A stretch of 11,621 nt of DNA from Puniceicoccales bacterium (GCA_031273725.1 JAISRG010000025.1:1-11621); one strand, 5' to 3'; counted from the stretch's first letter, positions 1-7,972 are shown. The notes: a model not told the origin generated them from the letters alone. Made by a program: numbers and translations.

Positions 1-96
1 GATGATAGCGTGACTGTAGACCTTGGTCACATAAAAATTATGGTAAATGCTGAACAGCTGGACCAAGTAACACTAGAATCTTTACTTGCGTTATAA
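1..96 (+). CDS. C-terminal end of an unrecognised protein (partial)
   Basis: Frame 1 is open from the first base to a TAA at 94-96, giving 31 residues that end in ESLLAL. The composition is protein-like, with mixed hydrophobic and acidic residues and no low complexity, so this is probably the tail of a real gene entering from the left. It reads in the same direction as the housekeeping genes that follow, but is separated from the HIT gene by 191 bases and may be a different transcription unit. I do not recognise the family from this short tail. In other bacteria phoH often precedes the 7TM-HD gene and ybeY, but this tail does not look like PhoH. Confidence 0.5.
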   Translation, partial: DDSVTVDLGHIKIMVNAEQLDQVTLESLLAL

Positions 97-287
97 TGCA
101 CAAAAATGTAGTTGATTAATTTAATCTAAATTACATCGGCAGCACCTTACTTTTCAACAAAAAAGGAAATAATGTTTTGGAGATTTCTTTCTTTATTTTT
201 CCTTCGCTCTCAATTCTTTTGTGGAGTCAGACTAAATTAATCGACTATACCATTGAAATTTTCATAAAATTTTGTTTCTATGTATCC

Positions 288-770
288 ATGAAAAACTTAC
301 ATGCCTATTGGCGGATGGAGTATGTAAAAGTTCCTCAATCGGAAAAAACGAAGAATTATAATCCATTTTTGGAGATCCCCAAAATGGATGAATCATCTTC
401 ATTGCTGATATTCAGAAGTCAGTTCTGCTATTCGGCACTAAATAAATTTCCCTACAATGCAGGACATTCCATGGTCATACCATATCGCCAAGTCGCCGAT
501 ATCCAGAATTTAACCGAGGAAGAATACATTGATATCTGCCAGTCCGTTCTAAGAATGCAGAAAATATTAATTGATGCCCTCAAGCCCGATGGGTTTAATA
601 TTGGATATAATCTGGGGATAGCCGCCGGGGCAGGCATAGCACACCATGTACATTGCCATGTGGTTCCGCGGTGGGAAGGAGATACAAACTTTATGCCAGT
701 GATAGGGCAAACAAAGGTATTGCCCCAGGCGTTAGAAAAAATGGTTGCTCGACTGAGAACTTTCATTTGA
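288..770 (+). CDS. HIT-family nucleotide hydrolase/phosphorylase (AP4A phosphorylase-like)
   Basis: This 160-residue protein is a histidine-triad enzyme of the kind that cleaves nucleoside phosphates such as diadenosine polyphosphates or nucleoside phosphoramidates. The triad H-x-H-x-H is HVHCHVV at residues 120-126, inside HHVHCHVVPRW. Other family marks are NAGHSMVIPYR, GAGIAHH upstream of the triad, and GDTNFMPVIGQTKVLPQ after it, as in bacterial AP4A-phosphorylase-like HIT proteins. I chose the ATG at 288 because MKNLHAYWRMEYV matches the usual N-terminus of this subgroup. The longer frame back to a TTG at 177 adds 37 residues rich in F and I that do not look like the family. No Shine-Dalgarno site is visible before 288. 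It starts the plus-strand block and ends 43 bases before the 7TM-HD gene. The substrate cannot be told from sequence. Confidence 0.88.
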   Translation: MKNLHAYWRMEYVKVPQSEKTKNYNPFLEIPKMDESSSLLIFRSQFCYSALNKFPYNAGHSMVIPYRQVADIQNLTEEEYIDICQSVLRMQKILIDALKPDGFNIGYNLGIAAGAGIAHHVHCHVVPRWEGDTNFMPVIGQTKVLPQALEKMVARLRTFI

Positions 771-813
771 ATTTTACAGTCGATGTTTTTTTTATTTTTA
801 GTAGAGAATCTCA

Positions 814-3153
814 ATGGTCCTAAAGAGATGGCAAAGCAGAATATTTGATGGGAGTTTTCATGCTGCGACGGCCCAGATTAATGGTCAATATTCAGTTTGG
901 CTAAGAAAGGTCGTTGGAGCACTGATATTTTTGCTATTTTCTTTTGGATTTGCCCTTGTGTCATTTTTTGGTAACAATTGCCTGCGTATCCAATTCATAC
1001 CCGGAAGCGTGTCACAATCTAGAGTTGTGGCAGATGTGGCGTTTGAGTATGAAAGTAAAGTAAAGACAGAGAAATTATATGAACAAAAAAGACGTCATGC
1101 CGATAATGTTTTCTATGTAGAAAAGAAGAGCTATGATGGTTTCATTGAGGTTTTAAAACTGCTCGATGAACAAATAGAAAATTTCAGCTACGAGGATACA
1201 TTAAACGAATCGGGTCGTAATAGTATCAGAGAATTTATCAATGAGTTTGTGTCTTTCAATATCATAAGGCTCGAATGGCGTGATATTGCCATACTGATAA
1301 GTTCTCTAACTCCCATCGAGCGAGCACAGGTATTCCAAGAATGCGTATCCCTTTTGAGAGAGGTCGCAAAGGATGGTATTCTTTCCGAAGAAATATCAGT
1401 TAACCTGATGCAAGCTCTGACGAGTTATACAGGGATTAAGTTGAAAGGCAATAAACGGCGCAACCTTCGTACATTGGAACAAGCTTTGCACTACATAAGA
1501 ATACATTTAATGTCGATGGATATCGATCAGGATGTTGCAAACATACTTTTTAATATCATAAAACAAGGAGTTAAACCAAATTTGATGTTTGATGCCGAAG
1601 AAAGCAAAGCCCAGCTTGAAATAATTTGCAAATCGATCAAACCGGTTCAAGTCAGAGTGCGGCAAGGAGATATAATATTGGATAGCGACACCGTCATTGA
1701 CGACGAAACCCATGAGGCTTTGACTGCATATCAAAAAGCCCTGAAGCAGTCAAATTATGTGGGCTGTGGGTTTTATAGGGATTTTTATACCAAAATATTT
1801 CAGGGAACGGTGGCACTCTATGTGGCCACGACCCTGCTGCGGATTTTACAAAAAAATAAAACGTTGAAGCTGAAAACCTTGATCGGCTGTGGCGTGCTAA
1901 CAATGGCTCAGTTATTATTCCTTAGAATATTTATTCAAATTGGGAACCATGAAATATTTTCGAAATACTTCATTCTGCTTAATGTCTTTCCATTTTGTTT
2001 CCCGATGCTATGGTCTTCCGGCGTCGCAATGCTACTTTATGGCTTCTCTGGCGCTACGGTTGTAGCTTTCTTTGTGTCTTTATACTACACATTAATGGTG
2101 GCCAAGTCCATAAACTTTTTCCTACTGTTACTGACATCTAATTTTATCTTTCTTTCCCTTCTAAAAAACGTGTGCTTCCGGATAAAAATTATATTTGCCG
2201 GTGTACTATCAGGAATAATTACCGCAACACTTATGGTGGCGGAACATTTATTCCCAATGACAATAAATCGGCTAATTTTATTTCAGAGCGGTGCATTGGT
2301 TATGATGTGCACAGCCTCTGGCCTATTGGCTGTCATGATATTTCCCTTTTTTGAAAGGCTTTTTTCCGTTTACTCAAATGTTACACTTTTCGAGCTAATA
2401 GATTACAACAGCCAGATTTTGAAAAATTTACAAGACGCAGCTCCGGGAACCTATAATCACAGCCTGGTTGTTTCCAATATTGCGGAACAGGTTGCCATTA
2501 ATGTCAATGCCAATCCGGTTTTGTGCAAAACGGGAGCATTGTTTCACGACATAGGGAAAACGTCGAAAGCGGCATATTTTATAGAGAATCAAAATGATCG
2601 GGTAAATTTACATGATCAACAGACACCATATATTAGTACACTCATAATCAAAAACCACATAAAAGATGGCATGGCCATAGCCAAACAGCATAGACTGCCA
2701 TTGCCAATTATCGATATCATACAGCAACACCACGGGACAACATTAATTCACTATTTCTACGAGAAAGCTAAGTGCGATCTTCTGCTAAGCATTGATGCCG
2801 AAAATATGTCCGATGAAGAAATTAATATGTTCATCACCAATAAACTTGACGCTTCCGTTTTTAGGTACAATGGCCCACGTCCAAGGACCAAAGAAAATTT
2901 AATTGTAATGCTGGCTGATTCCATAGAAGCCGCTAGCAGAAGCCTAAAGCGGGTAACACATCAATCCATTGAAGATTTGGTAAATATGGTTTTTGATATT
3001 AAACTCAATGATCATCAATTTGACGAGTGTCCTATTACCCTCGATGAAATTAGAGAATTGCGAAGGGTCTTTGCATCCATCGTACTATCCATGATGCATT
3101 CTAGAATTTCATATAACATATCTGAAAGTAGCGAGGATAACAACATTTACTGA
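814..3153 (+). CDS. pgpH: 7TM-HD family membrane phosphodiesterase (PgpH/YqfF-like)
   Basis: A 779-residue inner-membrane protein with the full architecture of the 7TMR-HD family. There is one membrane segment at about residues 33-53 and a large extracytoplasmic 7TMR-HDED domain at about 55-320, including RQGDIILDSDTVID near 283-296. A block of hydrophobic helices runs from about 325 to 515, followed by a cytoplasmic HD phosphohydrolase domain from about 540. HD-domain metal and catalytic residues are visible: H549 in GTYNHS, H578-D579 in LFHDIGKTSK, H615 in KNHI, H639-H640 in QQHHGT, and the D of ADSIEAASRS. In Firmicutes this family (PgpH) hydrolyses cyclic di-AMP; the activity here is inferred from that. 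The ATG at 814 gives a family-length protein. The gene ends 4 bases before ybeY, so the two are almost certainly co-transcribed, which is a common arrangement for the pair. Confidence 0.93.
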   Translation: MVLKRWQSRIFDGSFHAATAQINGQYSVWLRKVVGALIFLLFSFGFALVSFFGNNCLRIQFIPGSVSQSRVVADVAFEYESKVKTEKLYEQKRRHADNVFYVEKKSYDGFIEVLKLLDEQIENFSYEDTLNESGRNSIREFINEFVSFNIIRLEWRDIAILISSLTPIERAQVFQECVSLLREVAKDGILSEEISVNLMQALTSYTGIKLKGNKRRNLRTLEQALHYIRIHLMSMDIDQDVANILFNIIKQGVKPNLMFDAEESKAQLEIICKSIKPVQVRVRQGDIILDSDTVIDDETHEALTAYQKALKQSNYVGCGFYRDFYTKIFQGTVALYVATTLLRILQKNKTLKLKTLIGCGVLTMAQLLFLRIFIQIGNHEIFSKYFILLNVFPFCFPMLWSSGVAMLLYGFSGATVVAFFVSLYYTLMVAKSINFFLLLLTSNFIFLSLLKNVCFRIKIIFAGVLSGIITATLMVAEHLFPMTINRLILFQSGALVMMCTASGLLAVMIFPFFERLFSVYSNVTLFELIDYNSQILKNLQDAAPGTYNHSLVVSNIAEQVAINVNANPVLCKTGALFHDIGKTSKAAYFIENQNDRVNLHDQQTPYISTLIIKNHIKDGMAIAKQHRLPLPIIDIIQQHHGTTLIHYFYEKAKCDLLLSIDAENMSDEEINMFITNKLDASVFRYNGPRPRTKENLIVMLADSIEAASRSLKRVTHQSIEDLVNMVFDIKLNDHQFDECPITLDEIRELRRVFASIVLSMMHSRISYNISESSEDNNIY

Positions 3154-3157
3154 AAAA

Positions 3158-3637
3158 GTGAATAAATTTCGTAGAAAAATCCAAATTTTTAATGGAGTAG
3201 GGTGGCTTGGTTTTGACGACAGAGAAATTTCTTCGTTGTTTAGCGTATTGGATTCCTCTTCATTTAAAATTTCAAAGGGGGAGCTGTCTGTTGCGTTTCT
3301 TGACAAGGAAGCCATGCAAAATCTTCATCGGAAATTTTCAAATGACAGTACGCTGACGGATGTGATAACGTTTGTGGGAGATAAACAAATGAATTTCGCT
3401 GGAGAAATTTGCGTTTCCCCCGATTACGCCCTTGGCAATTATAAAACCTACGGAACGACATTTTCAGAAGAATTGAGCCTCTACTTGATCCATGGATATT
3501 TGCACATTTATGGATTAAACGATATTTCGCAGGATGAAGCAAAAAAAATGCGGGAGGGAGAGAACATCTGCATGTCACTTGTGAAAAATGCAAACATGTT
3601 ACCAACATTTTTAACACATTATAGCGTTGCAAAATAA
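3158..3637 (+). CDS. ybeY: Endoribonuclease YbeY (rRNA maturation factor)
   Basis: A 159-residue YbeY/UPF0054 zinc-dependent endoribonuclease, which acts in 16S rRNA 3'-end maturation and 70S quality control. Diagnostic motifs are STLTDVITF at about residues 64-72, AGEICVSPDYA at 81-91, and the metal site HGYLHIYGLND at 112-122. Two histidine ligands (H112, H116) are present, but the third position is D122 instead of the His of the common HGxLHLxGYDH form. The Asp form is, from memory, known in some phyla and is probably still a metal ligand. The start is a GTG at 3158, 4 bases after the stop of the HD-phosphodiesterase gene; no Shine-Dalgarno site is seen. hpf follows 30 bases downstream, so the segment encodes two ribosome-associated proteins. 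Confidence 0.92.
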   Translation: MNKFRRKIQIFNGVGWLGFDDREISSLFSVLDSSSFKISKGELSVAFLDKEAMQNLHRKFSNDSTLTDVITFVGDKQMNFAGEICVSPDYALGNYKTYGTTFSEELSLYLIHGYLHIYGLNDISQDEAKKMREGENICMSLVKNANMLPTFLTHYSVAK

Positions 3638-3654
3638 TCGGCCCAAGCTAATAT
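3627..3654 (+). promoter_or_regulatory. Possible promoter for hpf inside the end of ybeY
   Basis: TTGCAA at 3627-3632 and TAATAT at 3649-3654 are separated by 16 bases, and the ATG of hpf follows 13 bases after the second box. Each hexamer matches the sigma-70 consensus at four of six positions. A separate promoter would make sense because hibernation factors are usually controlled by growth phase. The match is only moderate in AT-rich DNA. Confidence 0.28.
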
Positions 3655-3667
3655 TCTACCTATTAAT

Positions 3668-3988
3668 ATGAGCAATCAAGAAGTAATTATTTCGGGGGTA
3701 CATGTTGAGTTGACAGACTCATTGAAGTCAATCGTCCATGATAAGGTGCACAAGTTGTTTAACCATGATGGCAAAATCATTCGCATTCGAGTAACTCTTG
3801 AAATGTCTAAGAATAAGGCCCATCAAAATGAATTCATTGCCCATGGGCACGTGGAAGTTGGTGGCCCAGATTTGGAAGCAAGGTCCGCAACGGGAGATTT
3901 ATATAAGTCAATTGATGCAATGGTTAGCAAACTTGACAGGCAGCTAGTGGACGCTCACAAAACAAAGCAGGGGAGACGAAAAAACTAG
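3668..3988 (+). CDS. hpf: Ribosome hibernation promoting factor (short HPF/RaiA family)
   Basis: A 106-residue protein of the HPF/YfiA (RaiA) family, which binds the decoding region of the 30S subunit and silences ribosomes in stationary phase or stress. Family features seen are the N-terminal IISGVHVELTDSLKSIV, the central beta-strand segment RIRVTLEMSKNKAHQNEFIAHGHVEVGGPDLEARS, the DLYKSIDAMVSKLDRQL helix, and a basic tail (HKTKQGRRKN). The length fits the short form without the C-terminal dimerisation domain of long HPF. It lies 30 bases after ybeY and closes the plus-strand block. The start ATG has no Shine-Dalgarno site. Confidence 0.92.
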   Translation: MSNQEVIISGVHVELTDSLKSIVHDKVHKLFNHDGKIIRIRVTLEMSKNKAHQNEFIAHGHVEVGGPDLEARSATGDLYKSIDAMVSKLDRQLVDAHKTKQGRRKN

Positions 3989-4028
3989 GGTTTTTCTGTA
4001 AATGGATTGGGAATAAGAAAAAGCAAGC

Positions 4029-4067
4029 AAGGGATTTCGTGAATTCTTTACGCTTTTCGCATCCCTT
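4029..4067. terminator. Possible bidirectional terminator between convergent genes
   Basis: AAGGGAT (4029-4035) and ATCCCTT (4061-4067) form a 7-bp perfect inverted repeat with a 25-base interior that can partly pair (CGTGAA with TTTACG). On the minus strand the stem is followed by TGCTTGCTTTTTCTT, a T-rich run suited to ending the degT transcript. On the plus strand a T-rich stretch follows only at about 4080-4115. It lies in the 165-base gap between hpf and degT, where termination in both directions is expected. No other feature is seen in that gap. Confidence 0.35.
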
Positions 4068-4153
4068 CCCCTAGGTATGCCACTTCTTCCTACCTTTTTG
4101 CTTACTCTCTATCTTTTTATGGGGTTATGCCATTTTTGTGCGTTATGGGTAAA

Positions 4154-5278
4154 CTACGAGCGTAAGATTTGTTTTAGAACAGTTGTTACGTGAAGGATTT
4201 GATCGGAAGTCAGTTCTGGATAAATTGGTAAACTTAAAACTTCTTTTGAAGCCAGTGCGGCATTTGAGGTTAAATTTTGTGGATCAATGAACTGTTTAAA
4301 ACATTCCTGGGCGTCCAAAGGCAGGGGATAGTAAATGTTATATCCTATGCCATTTTCCTGTAAAGCCTGGCAAACTGCATCGCGTTTTCCGGCCAAAACC
4401 CTAATAGTGAATTGATTCCAGGTATGAAAATTTCCTTCAATTTCTTTGGGCAAAACAATGGATGCTAGCCCATCCAAAGCGTCCAGGTAGATTTCAGCAT
4501 TTTTCCTGCGATTTACTATGTAAGCCCCAACGTGCGGCAATTTTACATTCAACATTGCCGCTTGCAGTTCGTCGATCCTGAAATTTCCCCCGATGTATCT
4601 ATGAAAATACTGTGGTTTCATGCCGTGGTTACGCAGGATTTTTATTTTTTCGGCGAGATCATCATTATCGGTACAAATGAGACCAGAATCCCCAAACCCT
4701 CCAAGATTTTTAGTTGGGAAAAAACTAAAACATCCAATTTGTCCAAAGGTACCACTTTGTTTGTCATGACATTTTGCGCCGAAAGATTGTGCACAATCTT
4801 CAATCACTGGGATATTAAATTTACGACCGATGTTTACAATTTCGTTGATGGGTGCAGTTTGTCCAAATAGGTGAACCACCAAAATGGCTTTTGTTTTAGC
4901 GGAGATTTTTTCACAGATTTTTTCACACGAAATATTGAAATTATCCAGGTCGATATCGGCAAATATTGGGATGCCTCCAAGTCTTACCACCGCGCTGGCG
5001 GTGGCGAAAAAAGTAAAAGACGGACAGATTACTTCATCACATTCTCGGATACCAAGTGCCATCAATGCAACTAAAATAGCATCGGTCCCCGATGATACAC
5101 CGATGGCATACTTTATCCCCAAATATTTTGCTATATTTTTTTCAAAGTTTGTTACTTCTTGCCCCAATATGAATGCTCCCGAATCGAAAACTTCGGAGAA
5201 TTTCTCCATTGCTTCGGATTTGATTTTTGCATTTTGAAGTTTTAAATCTAAAAATGGAACTTTAACATTGTGCAACAT
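4154..5278 (-). CDS. DegT/DnrJ/EryC1/StrS-family PLP sugar aminotransferase
   Basis: A 374-residue PLP-dependent aminotransferase (fold type I) of the family that aminates keto-groups on nucleotide-activated sugars. The PLP lysine is K190 in SFFPTKNLGGFGDSG. EDCAQSFGA at 160-168 supplies the Asp and Gln that contact the cofactor, SSGTDA (62-67) binds phosphate, and GGNFRIDELQAAML is the usual later family motif. The N-terminus VPFLDLKLQNAKIK resembles WbpE-like enzymes that make amino sugars for surface polysaccharide, but the exact substrate cannot be read from sequence. A moderate Shine-Dalgarno-like AAGGG lies 9 bases before the ATG. The gene starts 19 bases after the stop of rfaE1, so the two are probably co-transcribed for cell-surface sugar synthesis. 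Confidence 0.9.
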   Translation of the reverse strand: MLHNVKVPFLDLKLQNAKIKSEAMEKFSEVFDSGAFILGQEVTNFEKNIAKYLGIKYAIGVSSGTDAILVALMALGIRECDEVICPSFTFFATASAVVRLGGIPIFADIDLDNFNISCEKICEKISAKTKAILVVHLFGQTAPINEIVNIGRKFNIPVIEDCAQSFGAKCHDKQSGTFGQIGCFSFFPTKNLGGFGDSGLICTDNDDLAEKIKILRNHGMKPQYFHRYIGGNFRIDELQAAMLNVKLPHVGAYIVNRRKNAEIYLDALDGLASIVLPKEIEGNFHTWNQFTIRVLAGKRDAVCQALQENGIGYNIYYPLPLDAQECFKQFIDPQNLTSNAALASKEVLSLPIYPELTSDQILHVTTVLKQILRS

Positions 5279-5297
5279 TTCTTTTGGCCCTTTTAAG

Positions 5298-6281
5298 TTA
5301 AATATTTAACAACTGCCCATTTTCGGCACACAGTAGTTCTTTGGCGGATATGGCGGCGGTACCATGTTTTGTGACGACGATACCGGCGGCTATGTTGGCA
5401 AACTTTGCTGCTCGAACAAGGGGTTCTCCGGCGGCAAGTGCTACAGTTAAGCAGGAAATTGACGTATCTCCGGCCCCAGAAACATCGAAAACTTCCCTGG
5501 CATATGTTGGGATGCGGAGAGTTTGTTTATCCATGCCCCTTATGAGCATGCCATCCGTCCCCATTGTAATTACCAAATTTTTCGGCAAATATTTATCATC
5601 TATTACGTCACAAATTTCCTCCCAGGATGGTTCGTCCCCCGGCTCTATTTTAAGCCCTGCGAGCTGGACAGATTCTTCCTTATTTGGGGTGATAAGCGAG
5701 ACACCGGAAAAGTTCAATCCATTGGCAGGTTTGGGGTCCATTGCGATGAAAATATTTTCTGCATTTGCCGCATCGATGAACTTGGAAACGTTGCCATTCG
5801 AAATTGTCCCCTTGGCATAGTCGGACAAAATCACCGCATCTACGGACTTAATTTTTTCGCAAATTTCATCCACTAGGCTGCCGTCGGTTATGGCATAGTG
5901 TGACTTCTTGTTTTCACGGTCAATGCGGCACAGTTGTTGTCCCCTAACCACAACACGGGATTTTGTAATCGTATCGGCGGTCGCGCTTTCTAACTTTGGA
6001 TCAAAATGAATTTTGTTTTCCAGAAACAAACTTTTTACCAGTTCTCCCATGACATCCATACCAATCCTTCCAATGACCTCCGTATGACATCCCAACTGGG
6101 CGACATTGAGGGCAACATTGGCAGCGGCACCGAGGGCATATTTGTCGTTTTCAACGGCGACTACGGGAACGGGGGCTTCCGGGGAAATTCTTGCCGTATC
6201 CCCGATTATGTAATGGTCCAGCATGATATCCCCAATGACCAATACCCTAAGTCCTGAAGTTTTTGCCAATAAATCTTTCAT
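5298..6281 (-). CDS. rfaE1: D-glycero-beta-D-manno-heptose-7-phosphate kinase (RfaE domain I)
   Basis: A 327-residue PfkB-family (ribokinase fold) kinase that phosphorylates heptose 7-phosphate at C1 on the way to ADP-heptose for lipopolysaccharide core. It matches the kinase half of HldE/RfaE: the N-terminus VLVIGDIMLDHYIIGDTARISPEAP, GGAAN-like GAAANVALNVAQLG, ILSDYAKGT at about 151-159, MDPKP at 181-185, and the PfkB signature DVSGAGDT with catalytic D272. The cytidylyltransferase-like second half of HldE is absent, so a separate adenylyltransferase must be encoded elsewhere. The ATG at 6281 gives the normal family start. No Shine-Dalgarno site is present; a TATAAT box lies 11 bases upstream. 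The DegT aminotransferase follows. The gene implies an outer membrane with heptose. Confidence 0.92.
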   Translation of the reverse strand: MKDLLAKTSGLRVLVIGDIMLDHYIIGDTARISPEAPVPVVAVENDKYALGAAANVALNVAQLGCHTEVIGRIGMDVMGELVKSLFLENKIHFDPKLESATADTITKSRVVVRGQQLCRIDRENKKSHYAITDGSLVDEICEKIKSVDAVILSDYAKGTISNGNVSKFIDAANAENIFIAMDPKPANGLNFSGVSLITPNKEESVQLAGLKIEPGDEPSWEEICDVIDDKYLPKNLVITMGTDGMLIRGMDKQTLRIPTYAREVFDVSGAGDTSISCLTVALAAGEPLVRAAKFANIAAGIVVTKHGTAAISAKELLCAENGQLLNI

Positions 6282-6292
6282 CGTGTTACACG

Positions 6293-6298
6293 ATTATA
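6293..6298 (-). promoter_or_regulatory. Perfect -10 box (TATAAT) just before rfaE1
   Basis: On the minus strand TATAAT occupies 6298 to 6293, and 11 bases separate it from the ATG. Transcription would begin about 4-5 bases before the start codon, giving a nearly leaderless mRNA, which fits the absence of a Shine-Dalgarno site. No good -35 box is seen at 17-19 bases (TATATT, TTATAT or TTTATA). The start codon region also forms a small perfect hairpin, TCGTG-TTA-CACGA at 6281-6293. Confidence 0.4.
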
Positions 6299-6334
6299 CC
6301 CGACCCTATTTTGTAAATATAAAAGTTAAATTTT

Positions 6335-7012
6335 TCAGTTGGTGAATTTTTCAATGGAAAAGCTTTCAATATTTGATGTTATTTTGAATTTTTTTGAGAA
6401 TTTTTTGAGTTTTTTCAGGAAAAATTTTTGAAAAATTTTGACGAATGGATACAGAAATTTTCTGGGGAAAATGGTCATTGCCAACCCAATGTCATTTCCT
6501 CGTTTCACGGACCCAAATTTGGCACCGGCCACCCACCACAGCTGTTCGAATAAAGGTTCTATGCAAAATGGGAAATATTTTTTCCCATCAATCTCCACCG
6601 TATCGGCGATCTTGCCACAGCACCAAATTCTATCACGTTGATCCATAAAACCATATGAGCCCGTATGGGTAAACTCGGAAGAAGCGGAATCTTTGAAAAC
6701 GATCTCACCAAAATGTCCAAGGGGTAACATTTCATAGGTGTGTCCAAGGTCTTTGTTTTCGGAAACCTGTATTATTCTGGCATCGAAATTTTCCTTCGCG
6801 TGTCCCAGGACGATTCCTGCACCACAACATTGTAAAATCCAGCATCGATCGCGGAATTCCTTTTGGGATAAGTAAAAGAATGGAAAATCTTTGTAAATTT
6901 CATCGGCGACGTTACGAAAATCGCGCATTGCCAAAAAATATTTTAATCGTGTCCGGAGGAACATTGGCAAAATTTTGCCAACAAAAGCTTGTCGAGCAAT
7001 TGAAAAATTCAT
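6335..7012 (-). pseudogene. Degraded C-terminal remnant of an OleC-like AMP-forming acyl ligase
   Basis: A 225-codon open frame that aligns by eye only with the back half of ANL-superfamily ligases, most like the OleC group (full length about 550 residues). GAGIVLGH at 64-71 and GHFGEIVF at 99-106 correspond to the segment before the A7 motif. THTGSYGFMDQRDRIWCCGK at 115-134 corresponds to TGDxGYLDxxGRLWFCGR, and KYFPFCIEPLF to the LYPVPCEAIF stretch. The Asp of TGD, which holds the ATP ribose, is Ser here (S119). The C-terminus is a lysine- and phenylalanine-rich run with no NAKI-type catalytic lysine motif. The N-terminal ATP-binding half is missing: the frame begins 24 bases from the divergent xerC start. 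I infer a non-functional remnant, probably cut when xerC arrived. A repurposed short protein is possible. Confidence 0.55.
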
Positions 7013-7029
7013 TAAATGTTCGCCATAAT
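7000..7029 (+). promoter_or_regulatory. xerC promoter, likely leaderless
   Basis: TTGAAA at 7000-7005 and CATAAT at 7024-7029 each match the sigma-70 consensus at five of six positions, with an 18-base spacer. Only 6 bases separate the -10 box from the ATG at 7036, so the transcript would start at or beside the start codon. This agrees with the lack of a Shine-Dalgarno site and supports 7036 over upstream in-frame starts. The promoter overlaps the 5' end of the opposite-strand ligase remnant. Confidence 0.5.
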
Positions 7030-7035
7030 CTTCGA

Positions 7036-7935
7036 ATGGCGCAGGCGGAAAATAAAAGTTTATTGCAGTATTACGAATATATTCGCAGCGAACGTAGGTT
7101 TTCTCCCGATACCCTGGCCACCTATAAAAATGCCATTGACGTATTCATCGGTTGGAAGTTTAGGAATGGTGACGTTGATTTTTCAACGGTATCCCACCGG
7201 GATTTACAAGATTTCATAATCGAAGAACAGAGGAATAGAAAACGGACAACAGTCCACAACCATATTTCCGCCCTGCGCTCGCTGTTCGGGTTTTTATTCG
7301 AAAATAAACACCTTGAAGCGAACCCTTCCCTCGAACTGATTACACCAAAACTCGAAAAGACACTGCCAAAAATCTTTACGCTATCACAGATAAAAAATTT
7401 GCTATCGGCACCCATGGTTGCGCTAAATAATAGCAAAATTTCACGGCAGATTGCACTCCGCGATGCCATGATTCTAGAACTTTTCTATGGCGCTGGGCTG
7501 CGGATCAGCGAACTTAGAAACATTGGGATTGGCGACATCGACTTTGATAGCTGCGTATTAAAAGTCCTCGGAAAAAGGAACAAGGAACGCATATGCCCGT
7601 TCCCCATGGCGGCAGGCAATGCCATAAAACAATATTTGAGTACCTGCGCGACACCATTGCAGAAACAACTTTTCGAACATAATGGGAAGTTGCTGACCGT
7701 CCGAGAAATACAATATCGATTAAAATTTTATTTACGGGTAATGGGCCTTCCAATGGACTTGTCTCCCCATAAAATTAGGCATTCCTACGCGACCCATTTG
7801 CTAAATGCAGGTGCGGATTTGCGACTATTGCAGGAATTGCTCGGCCATTCCAATCTTTCAACCACCCAAGTCTATACCCACATCGATTCTTCGAGGATGA
7901 AAAGTGTCCACCAAAGCTGCCATCCGCGGGCATGA
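7036..7935 (+). CDS. XerC/XerD-like tyrosine recombinase carried by a repeated element
   Basis: A 299-residue site-specific recombinase. The N-terminal SAM-like DNA-binding domain runs from QYYEYIRSERRFSPDTLATYKNAIDVF to about residue 100; the catalytic domain follows. All catalytic residues are visible: R156 in GAGLRISELR, K180 in VLGKRNKER, H245 and R248 in [21 protein letters not shown]271 in LLGHSNL, and the nucleophile Y280 in TQVYTHID. I start it at the ATG at 7036 because it gives the normal XerC/D length and lies under a good promoter; an in-frame ATG at 6880 would add 52 residues from the antisense of the ligase remnant. The 3' end recurs at the right edge of the window, inverted and with a silent CAC/CAT difference. 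So this is probably a mobile recombinase and not the chromosomal dif resolvase, though that cannot be excluded. Confidence 0.85.
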   Translation: MAQAENKSLLQYYEYIRSERRFSPDTLATYKNAIDVFIGWKFRNGDVDFSTVSHRDLQDFIIEEQRNRKRTTVHNHISALRSLFGFLFENKHLEANPSLELITPKLEKTLPKIFTLSQIKNLLSAPMVALNNSKISRQIALRDAMILELFYGAGLRISELRNIGIGDIDFDSCVLKVLGKRNKERICPFPMAAGNAIKQYLSTCATPLQKQLFEHNGKLLTVREIQYRLKFYLRVMGLPMDLSPHKIRHSYATHLLNAGADLRLLQELLGHSNLSTTQVYTHIDSSRMKSVHQSCHPRA

Positions 7936-7966
7936 CAAAATTGTTCCTTGGCACTGGGAATACAAA
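7798..7966 (+). repeat. xerC 3' end repeat, copy 1 (inverted partner at 11453-11621)
   Basis: This 169-base stretch covers the last 45 xerC codons, the stop and 31 bases after it. It is the reverse complement of 11453-11621 with only two differences: C7881 versus T (third codon position, silent, CAC/CAT His) and A7953 versus G (after the stop). Identity ends after GGGAATACAAA at 7966. The repeat continues beyond the window on the copy 2 side, so its full length is unknown. Confidence 0.95.
7959..7965 (+). repeat. AATACAA direct repeat, left edge of cargo (partner at 9840-9846)
   Basis: AATACAA occurs at the last shared bases before the cargo and again at 9840-9846, overlapping the start of the 26-bp terminus. 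The two flank the cargo as direct repeats. The empty copy reads GGGAATACAAATGCAAGCC, so it has one AATACAA plus six further bases compared with a simple excision product. Seven bases can recur by chance; the position at both junctions is what makes it notable. Confidence 0.45.
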
Positions 7967-7972
7967 ACGTGA

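Noticed and set aside
172..240. 22-codon ORF with an AAGGAAA ribosome-like site before its ATG
   Set aside because: Very short, phenylalanine-rich from T-rich DNA, and nothing around it supports translation.
177..287. N-terminal extension of the HIT protein from a TTG
   Set aside because: The 37 extra residues are a hydrophobic, AT-driven run with no family resemblance, while residues from the ATG at 288 match the normal HIT N-terminus.
4871..5876. Several plus-strand ORFs of 67-159 codons over degT and rfaE1
   Set aside because: They overlap clear minus-strand enzymes with intact motifs and show no family resemblance.
6880..7035. 52-residue upstream extension of xerC
   Set aside because: It is the antisense of the ligase remnant, exceeds the XerC/D family length, and lies upstream of a good promoter placed next to 7036.
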